The notes: generated by a model not told the origin, from the sequence alone. DNA of 64,000 nt from Rhizophagus clarus (GCA_015698045.1 BLAL01000058.1:1118501-1182500); one strand, 5' to 3'; shown: positions 1 to 13,265, counted from the stretch's first letter. Numbers and translations are program-made.

Positions 1-1243
1 CTTCTTCTACTTCTACTTCTATATTTTTTAAGCATTTTTGGGCGTGTTGAGTATATGCAAAGCGTTGACTGAATATTCGCATACAAAGGGGGCATTTGAA
101 ACTCATGTTGCTAAATTAACGTGTCAAATTTGATGAAAAGTATCAATTCACTATTCAATTTATATGAGATTTTGCGTGCTAATAAAATTATATTTCATTG
201 TAAAAATTTATGAATTAATTGAATGGATTACAATTGATTGAGTTATTTGAATAGATACGACTACGCAAATTTACGCATTAATGAATGGAACTGGCTGTAA
301 GAATCTGGTGGCTAATATCGCGGAATCATTCACAAATTTACGCATTATAGCAAAATTTAAAATATGCGAAACACTCAGCAATTTTGCTGCCAGGAACTTG
401 CCAAGTTCGTGGGCTGGCAAATCTAAAAATAAATGTAACAAGTCTATGATGTAACATATAAATATTGTTTATTATTTTGTTTACTATTTCAACTTGCCGG
501 CAACCTGTCAACCCGCGAACCTGACAGCAAAAGTGCTGAATGTTTCGCATATTTTGAATTTGCTGTAACGGGCTGTAAGAATCCGAATGGCTAATACGGC
601 TTATTCAATCGGCTAATCATCTGATAATCAGCTGCAAATTTATTGGCTTAACACATTTTACAATAATGGACGGATGATCAGTCACAAATTTATGCGATAA
701 TCAGTTATAAGCGTTCAAGATCACTATCAATCTGATTAGCCAAATGAGTTCACTGGCTGCAACTTTTTTTTTGCTATGCATACAAAGCCCCAACATGTGT
801 AACATCTTATTTTTTTATAAATGGGTGTTGATTAATACTTCGATTGTACTATATGCTTTTACGAGAGTTTTTTTAAAAATTCTCTCATGAAAGTGTTACA
901 ATTTTTTTTTCGTAATATCACGATGCAAAATTTTTGCATTAGTTCATTTATTTTTCGTAATATTTCGCATTAGTTTATCCATTTTTCACAATATTTCGCA
1001 AGTTTTTTTTCTTTTTTAGTATAGAATGGCGGAAATGACGTTATGACAGCTTGCCTCCTTTTTCTGAACATCTGGTTCATGTATTTCCCCTTTTTCGTAT
1101 TTTTAGTTCCTCATTTTCAAATTTCTGGTTCATGTCTTTCCCCTTTTTCTCATATTTTTCTCCAGTTCCTCTTCAAATTTCTAGTAATATCTTTTTCTCC
1201 TTTTCGAGTTTAGTTCATATCTCCTCCCTCACATATTATCCCG
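1..1243. other. AT-rich non-coding leader region
   Basis: No convincing gene is visible. The stretch is AT-rich with repeated short words such as CACAAATTTA and TTCGCATTAG. It contains one foldback element (346-567), and a pyrimidine-rich run at about 1050-1230 lies just upstream of the spliced gene that starts at 1244. The short open frames here are low-complexity T/C translations and were not called. Confidence 0.6.
346..567. repeat. Foldback (MITE-like) element
   Basis: The two halves are imperfect inverted repeats. The left arm (about 346-420) and the right arm (about 492-567) share AAAATATGCGAAACA, then TCAGCA, TTTTGCTG and a GGCAA end. The element is flanked by direct copies of GGCTGTAAGAATC followed by TGGCTAAT, at about 293 and 570. 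No coding capacity is visible. A foldback MITE is the best description; the superfamily is unknown. Confidence 0.6.
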
Positions 1244-2645
1244 ATGGCTACAAAACATGGTGAAAAACGAAATATTGATGATAATGAAAGAATCTCAAGT
1301 TGTAATACTGAGAAGAGTAGTGAAGCCGAGAAATGAATAAGATTATCAGACGATAACGTTGAAGGTATATATGACATGATATGTATCATATTTTTTATAA
1401 GAAATTATATAATATATAGTAAATTATATTTTATTGTTAAAGTTAATAAAAATCAATAGAGAAACTATTAAGAACCAATTCGCAGATAATTTCTAAGCTT
1501 GAAGTTCTTATCACCGGACAAAAAAATCTCGAAACCCGTCTCTCGGGCATAGAAAAAAAGCTCAACGATGATAACAAAAATAATAATACAATAGATCCGG
1601 AGTATATAAAGGTAATAAAGATGAATATTATTTAATGTAAACCTGAAATGCTAACCTCGTTTGATTAGGAGTTCGTTAAGAAGGTGTCGAAAATTTTATT
1701 TGAAAATTTTATTTATCCTTCGCAAGACGAGTACAGACTCGCTACTGAAAAATATTTAAAAGACGAAAACCCAGAATTTATACGCCAGTTCAAAAAAAAT
1801 CAATGGATTATTTTTTTCGAAAAAAAAATTGCCCCGACTGTAAGTTAAAGCAATTATGAATTTTATTAAATTTCATACTAATATTTTTTTTTAATAGTTA
1901 GTACAACAACATAGAAGCATACGAGGGACGTTTACGTCTAGAGTCAAAGATGTTATGTATTCTGTTTTTGAAGCGACTGGACTTAAATTACCGTCTATTA
2001 ACACTCAGGTTAGTCCGTCAAAGATTCAGGAATGGAAGAGTAAGCCAGAGGTGAAAAGATGTTACAACAACCTATTTAAAAAGGTTAAAGATGGGCAACC
2101 TACGACATATATGTCGCTGATAATCGATAAGTTGCGAAAAGAAAATAAAAATCCCTCAAAAACCCAAAAAGCTTATGCGATTAGCATATGTGAAACGTAC
2201 TTAAATCCTAATAATCAAAACATTCAAATGAGCGAAAGTATAATAAAGTCGAAGATAATCAACAACTTAGTAAGTTTTTAATTTACAATTTGCAAAATGT
2301 GAATTATTTGAATTACAGTTTATTTATTTATTTATTTATTTTTAGCAAAAGTTGGAAAATAGGGATAAATTTACACATTCGGACGATGATTCTCATGATG
2401 GTAATGATGTAGATAATGGTGGTGATGGAGCAGCTGACGATGGAGCAGGTGCGGCTGACGATGGTGCGACTAACGATAGTAGGCCTAACGATAGTGCGGC
2501 TAACGATAGTGCGGCGCCCAACAATGGTGCGGCTAACGATAGCATAGCTGACGATGATATACTTTCTAGTGACTCTTATAACACGGAGGAGGAAGGTCAG
2601 TATGTAAATAGTTTATTAGAGAATTATGGGTTGCATAGGAAATAA
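1244..2645 (+). CDS. Five-exon gene, coiled-coil protein with acidic D/N/G-rich tail (probably transposon-associated)
   Basis: Read from the sequence as exons 1244-1364, 1460-1611, 1669-1839, 1898-2269 and 2346-2645, with canonical GT/AG borders and compatible phases. The protein has a basic N-terminus, a coiled-coil-like segment in exon 2 (QIISKLEVLITGQKNLETRL), and a middle lysine-rich region in exons 3-4 (IRGTFTSRVKDVMYSVFEAT). The last exon is a repeated acidic tail (GAADDG, NDSAANDS) ending NYGLHRK. Exon 1 carries one in-frame TGA at 1334-1336, so the copy is either broken or exon 1 is spliced differently; a TCAG acceptor-like site lies at 1347-1350. No known domain is recognised. The general plan (charged middle, D/N-rich tail, multiple short introns) resembles the second gene of the CACTA transposon at 57997-60046, so a transposon accessory gene is suspected. 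That is inference. Confidence 0.6.
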
Positions 2646-3900
2646 ATATTATTTTTTATATATATCACACGTAATAGCATTTTTTTTACCATAATAATAT
2701 AGTTTTAATAAATAAAATGGTTATTAATTCTTAACAATAAGGGTGTGACATAAATAAATCGTAGCTAAAATTTGTGTTCAATTTGTGTTCAATTTGTGTT
2801 GATAATTCTGGTAAAAAATTTGTTAATTTTGGCCAAATTTCGTTAAATTTGTTGAATTTGTGTTGAATTTGTGTTGATAATTTTTAATTTATCACGAGGG
2901 GATGATATTTAGTAATTGTGCATATACAATTTCTGTAACGATGTACATGATTTTTTAAAATGCGGATTTCCGTAATTTTACGATATCGTATTTTCTGGCC
3001 AATCAAAATTAGGTTGATACTTGCATGTGATTTAATCATTTAATCATGCACGCGTTTTTTGTCATTTATTTTTGTCTCTTATTTCTTTATTCTTTTGTTC
3101 AATATTTTTAATTTTTTTGTCTCTTCTTTCTATTATTTCTTTAATTATATACAATATATTTACATATATTTCATAATTTATTGCTTTGTAGGTATAGAAA
3201 TATTTGTTTATTAATACTAATTATTTTCATTTTTTTTTACCTCTTTGTTACTTTGTATCGTAATACTAACAATAATATCCATGTTTCCTTTATTCCTTTT
3301 TACTTGTACTTTAATACTAACGATACTAACAATACTAACAACATGTTTTTTTTCCTTTCTCTTTATTTCTTTATTCTTTTGTTCAATTACTTTGCAGGTA
3401 TAGAAATATTTATTTATTAATACTAATTATTTTAATATTAATGCGTTTTTTTTACCTCTTTGTTACTTTATGTCATAATACTAACAATACTATCTACGTT
3501 TCCTTTATTCCTTTTTACTTGTACTTTAATACTAACGATAATATCCATGTTTCTTTTACTCCTTTTACTGTTTCTTTAACTCTTTTTACCTTAATACTAA
3601 CAATACTAACAATATTTCTTTTATCTTTATATCTAATACCAACGTTACTATAGCTGTTTCTCTTCTTTTTACATCTAATTGTATCGTTACTCTTTCTTTT
3701 TTTACTTTTATATATTCTGTATATAGTAATAAATACTTGTAATTTTTATAATTTAATTCATATTATATCTAATAAAATATACATTATATAAACTTATAGT
3801 ACAAAAATGAATTTTGAAACATTACAAAATATTTATGTAAAATTACGAATCGTCAAAATATTTTAAAAAATTGCGAAATATTACGCAATAAAATTACACA
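2646..3900. other. AT-rich intergenic DNA with minisatellite-like repeats
   Basis: 2760-2880 holds several copies of AATTTGTGTTGA-type words. 3181-3660 is a T-rich array of degenerate repeats built on TACTAACAATACTAAC and CCTTTATTCCTTTTTACTTG. The frames open in this array are repeats of F/L/Y-rich low complexity, and I do not regard them as genes. Confidence 0.55.
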
Positions 3901-4182
3901 ATATTACAAACCGTAAAATTACGAAACTTTGCATATCATAATATTTCGAAATATTTTAAAAAGTTACAAAATATTACGCTTACGCAAACTTGCGGCGGGT
4001 CTGAAAACTTACAAAATATTATGTAAAATTACGAAATATTGCGAATGCGTAAAATTACAGAATATTACGAACCGTAAAATTACGAAACTTTGCATATCAT
4101 AATATTTCGAAATATTTTAAAAAGTTACGAAATATTACTCTTCCGCAAACTTGCGGCGGGTCTGGAAACTTACGAAATATTA
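3901..4182. repeat. Direct repeat, period 161 bp
   Basis: About 110 bp starting ATATTAC(A/G)AACCG at 3901 recurs at 4062, including CGAAACTTTGCATATCATAA and GCAAACTTGCGGCGGGTCTG. The offset is 161 bp throughout with only a few substitutions. The unit is rich in TTACGAAATATTACG palindromic words. It lies immediately 5' of the truncated Sel1/kinase gene. Confidence 0.7.
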
Positions 4183-4490
4183 CGATGCGTAATCTTGCGC
4201 AACTTTTCGCACTATAAAATTTCCTGATGATGGAGAAGGAACGGAAAAGAATTTGGAGAAAGCCTTTCACTGGTTTCAAAAAGCAGCAGAAAATGGTGAT
4301 AATGACGCAATGAATAATTTAACTATTTGTTATGAAAATGGAGAAGGAATGGAAAAGAATTTAGAGAAAGCCTTTCATTGGTATCAAAAAGCAGCAGAAA
4401 ATGGTAATGAAGTGGCAATGTTATATTTAGTCAAATGTTATTATAATGGAGAAGGAACAGATAAAAACATAGAAGAAACCTTTTACTGGT

Positions 4491-5570
4491 ATCAAAAGGC
4501 AGCAGAGAATGGTAATGATAGGGCAATGAATAATTTAACCTATTGTTATTATAATGGAGAAGGAACAGAAAAGAATTTAGAGAAAGCCTTTCAGTGGTTT
4601 CAAAGTGCAGCAGAAAAAAATCAGATTAATGCAATATATAGTTTAGCCTATTGTTATAAAAATGGTGAAGGGATAGAAAAGGATTTAGAAAAAGCCTTTT
4701 ACTGGTATGAAAAGGCAGCAGAAAACGGCAATGAAGATGCAATGAATTATTTAGCCATTTGTTATGAAAATGGTGAAGGAACAGAAGAGAATTTAAAGAA
4801 AGCCTTTTACTGGTATAAAGAAGCAGCAGAAAATGATAATAAAGATGCAATGAATAATTTAGCCATATATTATTATATTGGTAAAGGAACAAAAAAAAAT
4901 TTAGTAAAAGCCTTTTATTGGTTTCAAAAAGCAGCAGAAAATGATAATGAAGCAGCAATGTTTATTTTAGCCATTCGTTATGAAAATGGAGAAGGAATAG
5001 AAAAGAATTTAGAAAAAGCTTTTTACTGGTTTCAAAAGGCAGCAGAGAATGGTAATGATAGGGCAATGAATAATTTAACCTATTGTTATTATAATGGAGA
5101 AGGAATAGAAAAGAATTTAGAGAAAGCCTTTCAGTGGTTTCAAAGTGCAGCAGAAAAAAATCAGATTAATGCAATATATAGTTTAGCCTATTGTTATAAA
5201 AATGGTGAAGGGATAGAAAAGGATTTAGAAAAAGCCTTTTACTGGTATGAAAAGGCAGCAGAAAACGGCAATGAAGATGCAATGAATTATTTAGCCATTT
5301 GTTATGAAAATGGTGAAGGAACAGAAGAGAATTTAAAGAAAGCCTTTTACTGGTATAAAGAAGCAGCAGAAAATGATAATAAAGATGCAATGAATAATTT
5401 AGCCATATATTATTATATTGGTAAAGGAACAAAAAAAAATTTAGTAAAAGCCTTTTATTGGTTTCAAAAAGCAGCAGAAAATGATAATGAAGCAGCAATG
5501 TTTATTTTAGCCATTCGTTATGAAAATGGAGAAGGAATAGAAAAGAATTTAGAAAAAGCTTTTTACTGGT
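4491..5570 (+). repeat. 540-bp in-frame tandem duplication inside the Sel1 array
   Basis: 4491-5030 and 5031-5570 are the same 540 bp (180 codons, five Sel1 repeats) with a single visible substitution (GGAACAGAA at 4561-4570 versus GGAATAGAA at 5101-5110). The near identity shows a very recent unequal exchange, or an assembly duplication. It preserves the reading frame. Confidence 0.9.
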
Positions 5571-5705
5571 TTCAAAAAGCAGCAGAATATGGTAATATAG
5601 AAGCAATGAATGGTTTAGCCATTTGTTATAATAATGGAAAAGGAACAGAAAAGAATTTAGAAAAAGCTTTTTACTGGTTTCAAAAGGCAGCAGCAAATGA
5701 TTTTG

Positions 5706-6354
5706 CCCTATAAAAAATAAATGTCCGGAAAATGTTATCAAAAATGTCTGGAAAATGTCCGGAATAAATCTGATGTGTCCGGAAAATGTCCACTTTTTTG
5801 GTACATGTCTGACACACTTCTGATACTTAAAATTTTGACATGTCCTAACTTTGCCCTGAATTCGTCCAGTATTTGTTCGGTATAAAATTTTGGACAAATT
5901 CTGGACAGTTAAACCTGGACGAATTCTGGACATAGTAAAAAAACGAGATAGACAAATTCCGGACATGAAAAAGTTCAGGACAAATTCTGGATACTATTTC
6001 CAAAAAAGGATAAATTAATTTTGTAAAAAAATGCAAAAAGCACAAAACTGACATTCAAAACCTTTTCTGTCGTACTAATTAAAATTGCAGAGCAGGCAAA
6101 AATACAATATATCTATGATATAAAAATTTTGGGTTAAGGAATAATGATGATCATCTATCCATTGATCATCTTTTGTGGCAAAATTTTACGAAAATACATT
6201 TCTGGACAATTTCAGGACAAATTCCTAATATCCCAAAAATGCAGTGTTTTCGGAACAGTTTCTGGACACACAGTGTCCAGAATTTCCGGACAATATTTTA
6301 GAATTTTTTCCAGACATTTTCTGGACATTATCCGGACACTTATTTTTTATAGGG
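5706..6354. mobile_element. CACTA-like (CMC) MITE, 649 bp
   Basis: The termini are inverted: CCCTATAAAAAATAA at 5706-5720 and its complement at 6340-6354. Both are followed by many copies of TGTCCGGA and TTCTGGACA on either strand (subterminal repeats). It is flanked by the 3-bp duplication TTG (5703-5705 and 6355-6357). Removing the element plus one TTG restores the Sel1 frame (GAT TTT GTT GAT GCA ATG), which proves it is an insertion. A 3-bp duplication with subterminal repeats fits the CMC/CACTA superfamily. No transposase is encoded. Confidence 0.85.
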
Positions 6355-8134
6355 TTGTTGATGCAATGAATTATTTAGCCATTTGTTATAGCGATGGAAA
6401 TGGAACAGAAAAAAATTTAGAAAAAGCCTTTTATTGGTTTCAACGAGCAGCAGAAAATGGTAATGAAGATGCAATGTATATCCTTACCAGTCATTTTTAT
6501 AAACCTGGAAATGGAACAGAAAAGAATTTAGAAAAAGCCTTTTACTGGTATCAAAAAGTGGCATAAAAAAATAATATTGAAGCAATGTTTTGGCTAGGTT
6601 CTTGTTATTACAATGGAGAAGGTACAGAAAAGAATTTAGAAAAAGCATTTTACTGGTTTCAAAAAGCGGCAGAAAATGATGATGAAAAAGCAATGTATAG
6701 TTTAGTCATGAATTATAAAAATGGAGAAGGAACAGAAAAAAATTTAGAAAAAGCCTTTTATTGGTATCAAAAAATGGAAGAAAGTAATAAAGAAAATACG
6801 AATAAAAATGAGTTTTGTAATGAATGTGAACAACCATATATTGATTACCAATGGTGCCAACAATGTAATTCTAGACGATTTCAACAAGACTTTTTAAAAT
6901 GGACTAGTGGGAATAAGTTTATTGATGAATTTATTCGAGAAGCACAACTAAATGCTAAAAATTGTTATGAAGTTTTAGAATGGATACCTTATAATAAATT
7001 ATCAAGTATTAATTATCATGATAAAGGAGGATTTAGCGAAATCCATAAAGCTACCTGGTCAGATGGACCAATTGACAATTGGGATTTTGATAAACAACAA
7101 TGGAATAGATGGAGCTTTCAATCTGGCTATGAAATTGTTCTTAAAATACTTCATCAAATTTAGATAGTAAATTTCTGGATGAGGTATTGTATTTATGTTC
7201 AATAATAAATTTATTTGTTACAAAATTTAAATAATTTTTTTTATAATTTATGTAGTGGAAATATCATTATAATTGTCAAAAAAAATCATTTTCAAAATTT
7301 ATTCAATTCTTTGGAATTACTCAAGATTCATGTAATTTAAATTATATAATAGTAAATGAGTTATGCAAAAAAAGGAAATTTAAGAAAATGTTTACCTGAT
7401 ATAATTAAATTTAAGTGGCAAGATAGGTTACAATTATTGAAAAATATTATATTAGGACTTGAAATAATTTATAAATCAGATTTAACTCATGGCAATGGTA
7501 ATATTTTGATATCAGTTAATTATGAGATATTTATTATTGATTTAGGATTATGTAGACCTATAAATGATTTACAAAATTCTGATGAAATTGATAATGAAAT
7601 TTATGGAGTTTTACCTTATATGGCACCCGAAATATTGAGAAGAGAACCTTATACTCAAGCAAGTGATATTTATAGTTTTTCAATAATAATGTGAGAATTT
7701 ACATCAGGAATTCCCCATTTCGTAATAGAGCACATGATCTTGAACTTACCTATGATATTTGCAAAGGTGAGCGTCCTGGAATTGATAAAAATACTCCACA
7801 ATGTTATATAGATTTGATGACAAAATGTTGGGATCCAGATCCTTTTAATAGACCAACTATAAGAGAGATTGAATCTAAAATTTCTGAATGGATTAAATGT
7901 ATTAACGAATATTATAGAACAAATAGAGATGGAGATTATAAGCTAAATGTACCTAATATTGACCACAAATTAAGAAATGATATGTCTGAATTTATAAAAG
8001 TAAATGATGATTCGGTACAAGAACAAACCAATATTTCTATTGTACAATCTCATCCACAAGCATATTACACAAGTCGCAAACTTACTGGAATTTTATTTAA
8101 AGATGACTCAGACGATTTGAAATATATGATATAA

Positions 8135-11100
8135 TTAAAAGGATATTAAGAAAGGTACTATATCTAGGATCAATTTTGTACCTTGTTGTTTGAAGAAGTT
8201 CCTTTACAAATTTAGGCTCCTTTTGAAATATATCTTAAGCAATTTTAATTTTCTTATTTATTTTTATGTGTCATTTATTATATTTATATTATGTACTTTA
8301 TATAAATTTTACAATAAAATAAAAAGAATTACAAATATTTATATGTATCAGCTGTTAAAAGTTACCTTTTTATGATAACTGATAATAGATAAGATATATA
8401 AGCGCATTTGGCATATTTTACATCACATTTATTAGATAAATCCTAATAATTTTATATGTTATAAAATAATATAAACACTGAACTTAATAAATGGATAGAA
8501 AGATATGACAAAGACAAAGGTTCAAGATTTAGGACACAAGAGCGAAATTAGTCAAAAGTAATCGAAAGAGATACTTTATTTTTTCGTTTTCCATTTTTTG
8601 TTTCTTTTTCAGTACTTTTTATCGAGTTATTCTATATTTTGAGTGAAATTTAGAGGGTTCAAAATAGTTATCTATTATACAGGGCTCATGTAAACACCAA
8701 AAAATACTAGACAACAAGGATGCTTCGGCATACTTTCTTTCCAGATATATTCATTGTATGTCTGCATATGACTAATGTTATAAAATTGATACGATTTAAT
8801 AAGGAAGAAATTTAAATAATACACTGGACTCAGCTAACTGAGTTAATAAGTTCACGTAATGTATTTTGTATTAAGCTTTAACTTAGTAATAATCATTAAT
8901 CAAAATATTCTTTAACGTTTTAGTTCAGCTTTGAATGTGTTTTAATCGTCCATTTATTTGTAGATTTTAAGCTGCTTTTCCATGGAAAAGTTTCGTTTAT
9001 TTATTATTAGAAATTGGTTGCTTATATAGTTAGCTCACAATTTTGATATAATGTACTTAAAATGCTGTACAAGTTATAAATAATATTTAGTTTTTCATAG
9101 CGAACATTTGTTCAAAATAGTTTTTTTTTTTATAAAGGAAAATTAATTAGTATTAATGAATTATTTCTACATTTAAATCTAATGATTAAATGGTAGATGC
9201 ATGTTTGTATTTTATATTTTCTTCTAGAATGATTTTTGTCTCCACATTCAACCTTCATAAATAAGTTCTTTACCTTCACAACTAATCAAAGATCACATTT
9301 GACGAAATAAGCATAGACTGACTCATAATCTAATAAAAATTCGCATGTGTCTCATGAACTGCTAATTAAAGTAACTTGGACGGTTCCAATATTTAAGCGC
9401 AATTATTATGCTTAGACTTATTTCTTTTCTTTAGAATTTTGGAATCGGACTATGATTTAGAATTAATGTAGGTGTTTTTGACGTTCATTTCATTGGGTAA
9501 GTATTATTAGTTATTCTGGTCTCTTAGGTGGGATTCTTATTATTCTTTTTGAAGTATTTTTGCATTTATTATTTTGGAGGCACTTCTGTACTTTTTAAGA
9601 TCTCAAGTACAAAGTTTGTGCCAGAACTTAGAGAGTCAAGAGAAAAATCAGGGAAGGTCAACAAGACACAATGCAAAAAACTTTTTCACAAACTTTGAAA
9701 GGGAAGTTAACAAAAATTGCAAAATTTTTTTAAAAAAAAATATGGCCTAAATGTTCAATCACGAAATTTATGCTTAAAACCCAGAAAGAATTCCTAAAGT
9801 GTCTTTAAAATTTTCCCAACTGTTCCCAAATAAAGAAAGTGGAAGAAAAGATAAAATTAGCCAAAAAGATTACGGAATTAAAAAAAAAACATATTCGGAA
9901 AAATTCAATCATGAAATTCACACCTAAAAAAGAGTTCCTGAAGCGTCTTTGAAAATTTCCAAACTGTTCTTAAATAAAAGAAAAGGAAGGAAAAACAATT
10001 AAAAAAATTGCGAATTTTTAAAAAAAATATAATAAGAAAAATTAATTATGAAATTCATACCTGAAAGTCCAAAGAAAGTTTTCAAAATATTTAGAACTGT
10101 TTTTTTTTTTTAAAAAAAAAAAAGAAATTAGTTGTTAATAAAATAAAGATCTTTCATTCAGAAACTCTTGCATGAAAGTCCCACTTGAAGCGTTTACTTA
10201 AGCGTTACTAAACAATAAAAAGAAATATGTAAAAAAAAATATTCCGCTCACGAAATTCATACCAAAAAAAATCTGAAAGAAAAATTTCAAATACCTCTAT
10301 TAAAAATAAATCCTGAAGTACCTTTAAAAAAGAAAAGGCTGAGTTGATCCACTTGTTCCTAAAGTAAATCTCAAAATATTAAAACTCCCATCACAAAATT
10401 TATACCTAAAAGTTTAAAAAATGTAATTAGTTTAAGGAAAAATGTGAGATTCATCATAAACAAGAATTCCACCTAAAAAACTAGAATTACTAGTAATACT
10501 CTTTTATCAATGAAATGAATGTCAAAATCATTTACATTATTATATAAATACAGAAGTTAAATAAAAAAATTTGTCCGGTTAATAAGTTTTACTGAAAATT
10601 TCAATTTTAACCAATTTTGGGCCGGAATTACGAATTTGGCCAGGATTAAAAAATTTGGCCGGAATTATAATCTGATGATGATCAATTTTTTTTTTCTTAT
10701 TATTTCTATTATGATCCGTATTTTAATTTCTTGCTTATGTTATTCTATTTTTCCCATTCTATAACTCTCTTGCAACGTTCGATCCAAATAAATGTTCTGG
10801 CTTATTCTTTGTTAGACTCCATATAATAGATAACATTTCCTGCTATTAATTTTATTAATTAGACCCATTACCATTTCTTCATACATTCAACATTTTCTGA
10901 GACAGCCTGAAAATTCTTTAATCAATCGCAAAAATTTACTAATTTTAAGTCCTTCGAGATTCCTAAAATCTCATTTTTTTACTATTTGTACCAAGCCTCG
11001 TTTCGTATTTGCCGAACATCTCCATATACTCCAAACCTCGATCGTGCATACTGGATTTAAAACTTGTTTAAACCGGATATTATTTTTAATAATTATAAAT

Positions 11101-11474
11101 TATAGTGCTTGTAGCGATTAATATCACAATTATTAACCAATGCTAGCAGATGATTGGTAAGGATTTGGCCACGTAGTGGCCAAATCTGTCCAATCAGAAT
11201 GCAGCATTGGTTAATAATTGTATATTTATCAACGCAAGCACAATAATGATATTATCGTGTGACATTATGATGATTCGTTAAACTATTAATAAACTCAAAT
11301 TAAGCTATAATAAACTAGTTTTTATCATCTTTTTTTTCTTTATCCAATTTTATTTCTCTCTATCTTCTAACATTTTTTACACTTTATCCACAAACAATTT
11401 CGTTATTGCAAAATCACTGCTTAATGATAATATTCTAAAAAATTTTATTATATTTTTTTAATAATCAATTTAGC
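8135..11474. other. Intergenic, AT-rich, no gene seen
   Basis: No coding structure was found. About 9750-10440 is a degenerate array of units of about 125 bp containing CATGAAATTCA(C/T)ACCT and GTCTTTGAAAATTTCC. 10560-10680 carries GGCCGGAATTA-type words that recur near 17930-18060 and 20160-20350, so it is a dispersed repeat. A palindromic MITE lies at 11103-11251. Confidence 0.5.
11103..11251. mobile_element. Small palindromic MITE (~149 bp)
   Basis: Ends GTGCTTG..GCG (11103 on) and CGC..AAGCAC (to about 11251) are inverted. The arms share ACAATTATTAACCAATGC and TGATTGG, and the centre is the palindrome TTTGGCCACGTAGTGGCCAAA (one central base). It would fold into a nearly full-length hairpin. 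No clear target duplication was identified. Confidence 0.65.
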
Positions 11475-11684
11475 AAAATTAAACCTTTTCTAGATAATCG
11501 TAAAGTTATTAATTTAACAAACAGTAATATTGAAGCTACAAGAAAGCCATTGAGAGATTTGAATGAAATTCAAGAGAATAAAAGTCAAAATTTGGAAGAA
11601 TTGGTTTCGAAATTAACAGCTGATAAAGTTTTTATCAATTCTGTTGTTATTTTCAATAATAATGATCTTAATAGCCATAATTAA
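11475..11684 (+). pseudogene. Isolated terminal exon fragment, unknown protein
   Basis: An acceptor-like TTTAG (ending 11473) precedes a 69-codon open frame without ATG that ends in TAA at 11682-11684. The composition is protein-like rather than low complexity (RKPLRDLNEIQENKSQNLEE). No upstream exon could be matched in the intergenic DNA, so this may be the last exon of a lost gene. The family is not recognised. Confidence 0.3.
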
Positions 11685-12021
11685 TAATTACAACACATGT
11701 ATTGTATATAGCTTAAATAAAGTTTATTGTAATTATTAAACTTACGCATAAAAAATAATTAAATTACAAATCATCATCATCATACAGCGGAGCACGATAA
11801 TGTAAATTAAGTTAGTTATAATAATCCAATCTAATGTAATGTCTTTTATATTTCATTTGAATTTAACAACCAATTTTATTAATTAATCACAATTGAAACC
11901 AACTCTTCTTCAATGATCACACGCTATTTATATAATTTATCGAATTTAATTATTTTATTACATTGAAACACTTATAAATAAATATTGTTACAATTATAAA
12001 TATTGTTACACTAACATCAAA

Positions 12022-13232
12022 TTAATATTTTTCTACACTAAAAGCTTCAATATCTTCAATAATATAAAAATAATTACTATTCTTACTAACATCATTTTTA
12101 TAATAACCATTCTTATTTTTCAACCATAAAATTCGTTCTTTCATAGATAATGCATCATTACCAAAATTAAATCCATAATCACCAAAATTATTATTATAAA
12201 TGGCATAACTAGATGTTGTAACACGACTTAATCTCATCATTTGAGTATCATTATTATCTTCAAATGAAAATATAAAATTATTCGATGAAGAAATATTTTT
12301 ATTATTAATGTTATTGCTAACATAGTTATTGGCCAATCTACGACGTACATTTTGATAAAATCCAACTGTTGTATACCCTCCTAATATTTTTCGTGTATTT
12401 TGACATTTAATTAATACTAATATTTGTTTTTCTGAATTACATTTACTTTTAAATGATGCATTACTAATTTTATCTCTACTGCCTCTATAAATAAGTTCAA
12501 ATTTATATATTCCATCATTTTTTTTTCGATCTTCTTTTGGATCTTTATCTTCAATCCAATTGATTATTATAGAAATTAATTTGGATCTAATGATTTTTGA
12601 TTCAATATAACTTTTTTTAATTCGTGATAATGTGACAGATTTTGGTATTGTACCTTTAATAAAATATTCTTTAACTTCATTATATATCTCATTCGGTATA
12701 ATTTCCTTATAAGGTCGAACTTTAACAAAATAATCTGTAGCTGAAATTTCTATAAATCGAACAAGAGGAATTAATTGATTTAAAGTTTCTTTTAAAGATT
12801 CATAATTGCTATTACTCCATCTATTTTTATCACTATTTTCGTTCCCTAAACCAGGAGCTTGTTTAACACCCCATTTAATTAAAAAATCAAAAATATCAAT
12901 TTCTTTTACATTTAAATCATCTCGTTTAAATAATCCATAAAGAATATTTTCATCCAATAAATGATAATCATTCGAAGTAAAAAATGGTTGTGGATTCATA
13001 CAAATAGATTCAAGACAATGATTTTGTAATTTTTCACAACATGAAAGTTTAAATATGCTATGATGAACGAGATAAAAATTTTCTTCAAGCCAGATTGTTT
13101 GTTCCTCAATTAAATAATCTTGAACACGATTAAATAATTCTTCGAGTAGTAATTCATCAGATGCAACTAAAAGTTCTAGAATATTTTCAACTTGATATTT
13201 TGTTAAGTCAAGTTCCCCCATGTAAATATATC

Positions 13233-13265
<33 letters not shown>

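Larger units (their letters stand above)
4226..8134 (+). pseudogene. Sel1-repeat / protein kinase gene, 5'-truncated and broken
   Basis: The N-terminal part (4226-5705, continued from 6355) is an array of Sel1-like repeats of about 36 residues, with consensus NGEGTEKNLEKAFYWFQKAAENG then AM..LA.CY; such arrays act as protein-protein scaffolds. It is followed near 6815-6880 by a CxxC...CxxC zinc-ribbon-like linker (CNECEQPY, CQQCNSRRF) and then a kinase domain: Gly loop GGFSEIHKA, lysine region IVLKIL, degraded catalytic loop LTHGNGNIL, IIDLGLCRP in the DFG position, and MAPEIL. Breaks: no start codon, a 649-bp MITE at 5706-6354, TAA at about 6564 (AAENN context), a scrambled segment at 7160-7355, and TGA in place of the expected Trp after SFSIIM at about 7692 followed by loss of one C. 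The architecture is typical of the expanded Sel1/kinase family of Glomeromycota. It is judged non-functional. Confidence 0.85.

Noticed and set aside
3181-3653. Hydrophobic F/L/Y-rich small proteins
   Set aside because: Translations of a T-rich minisatellite with repeated TACTAACAA words.
4626-5498. Antisense H/L/F-rich frames over the Sel1 array
   Set aside because: Shadow frames of the repeated sense coding sequence, duplicated exactly with it.
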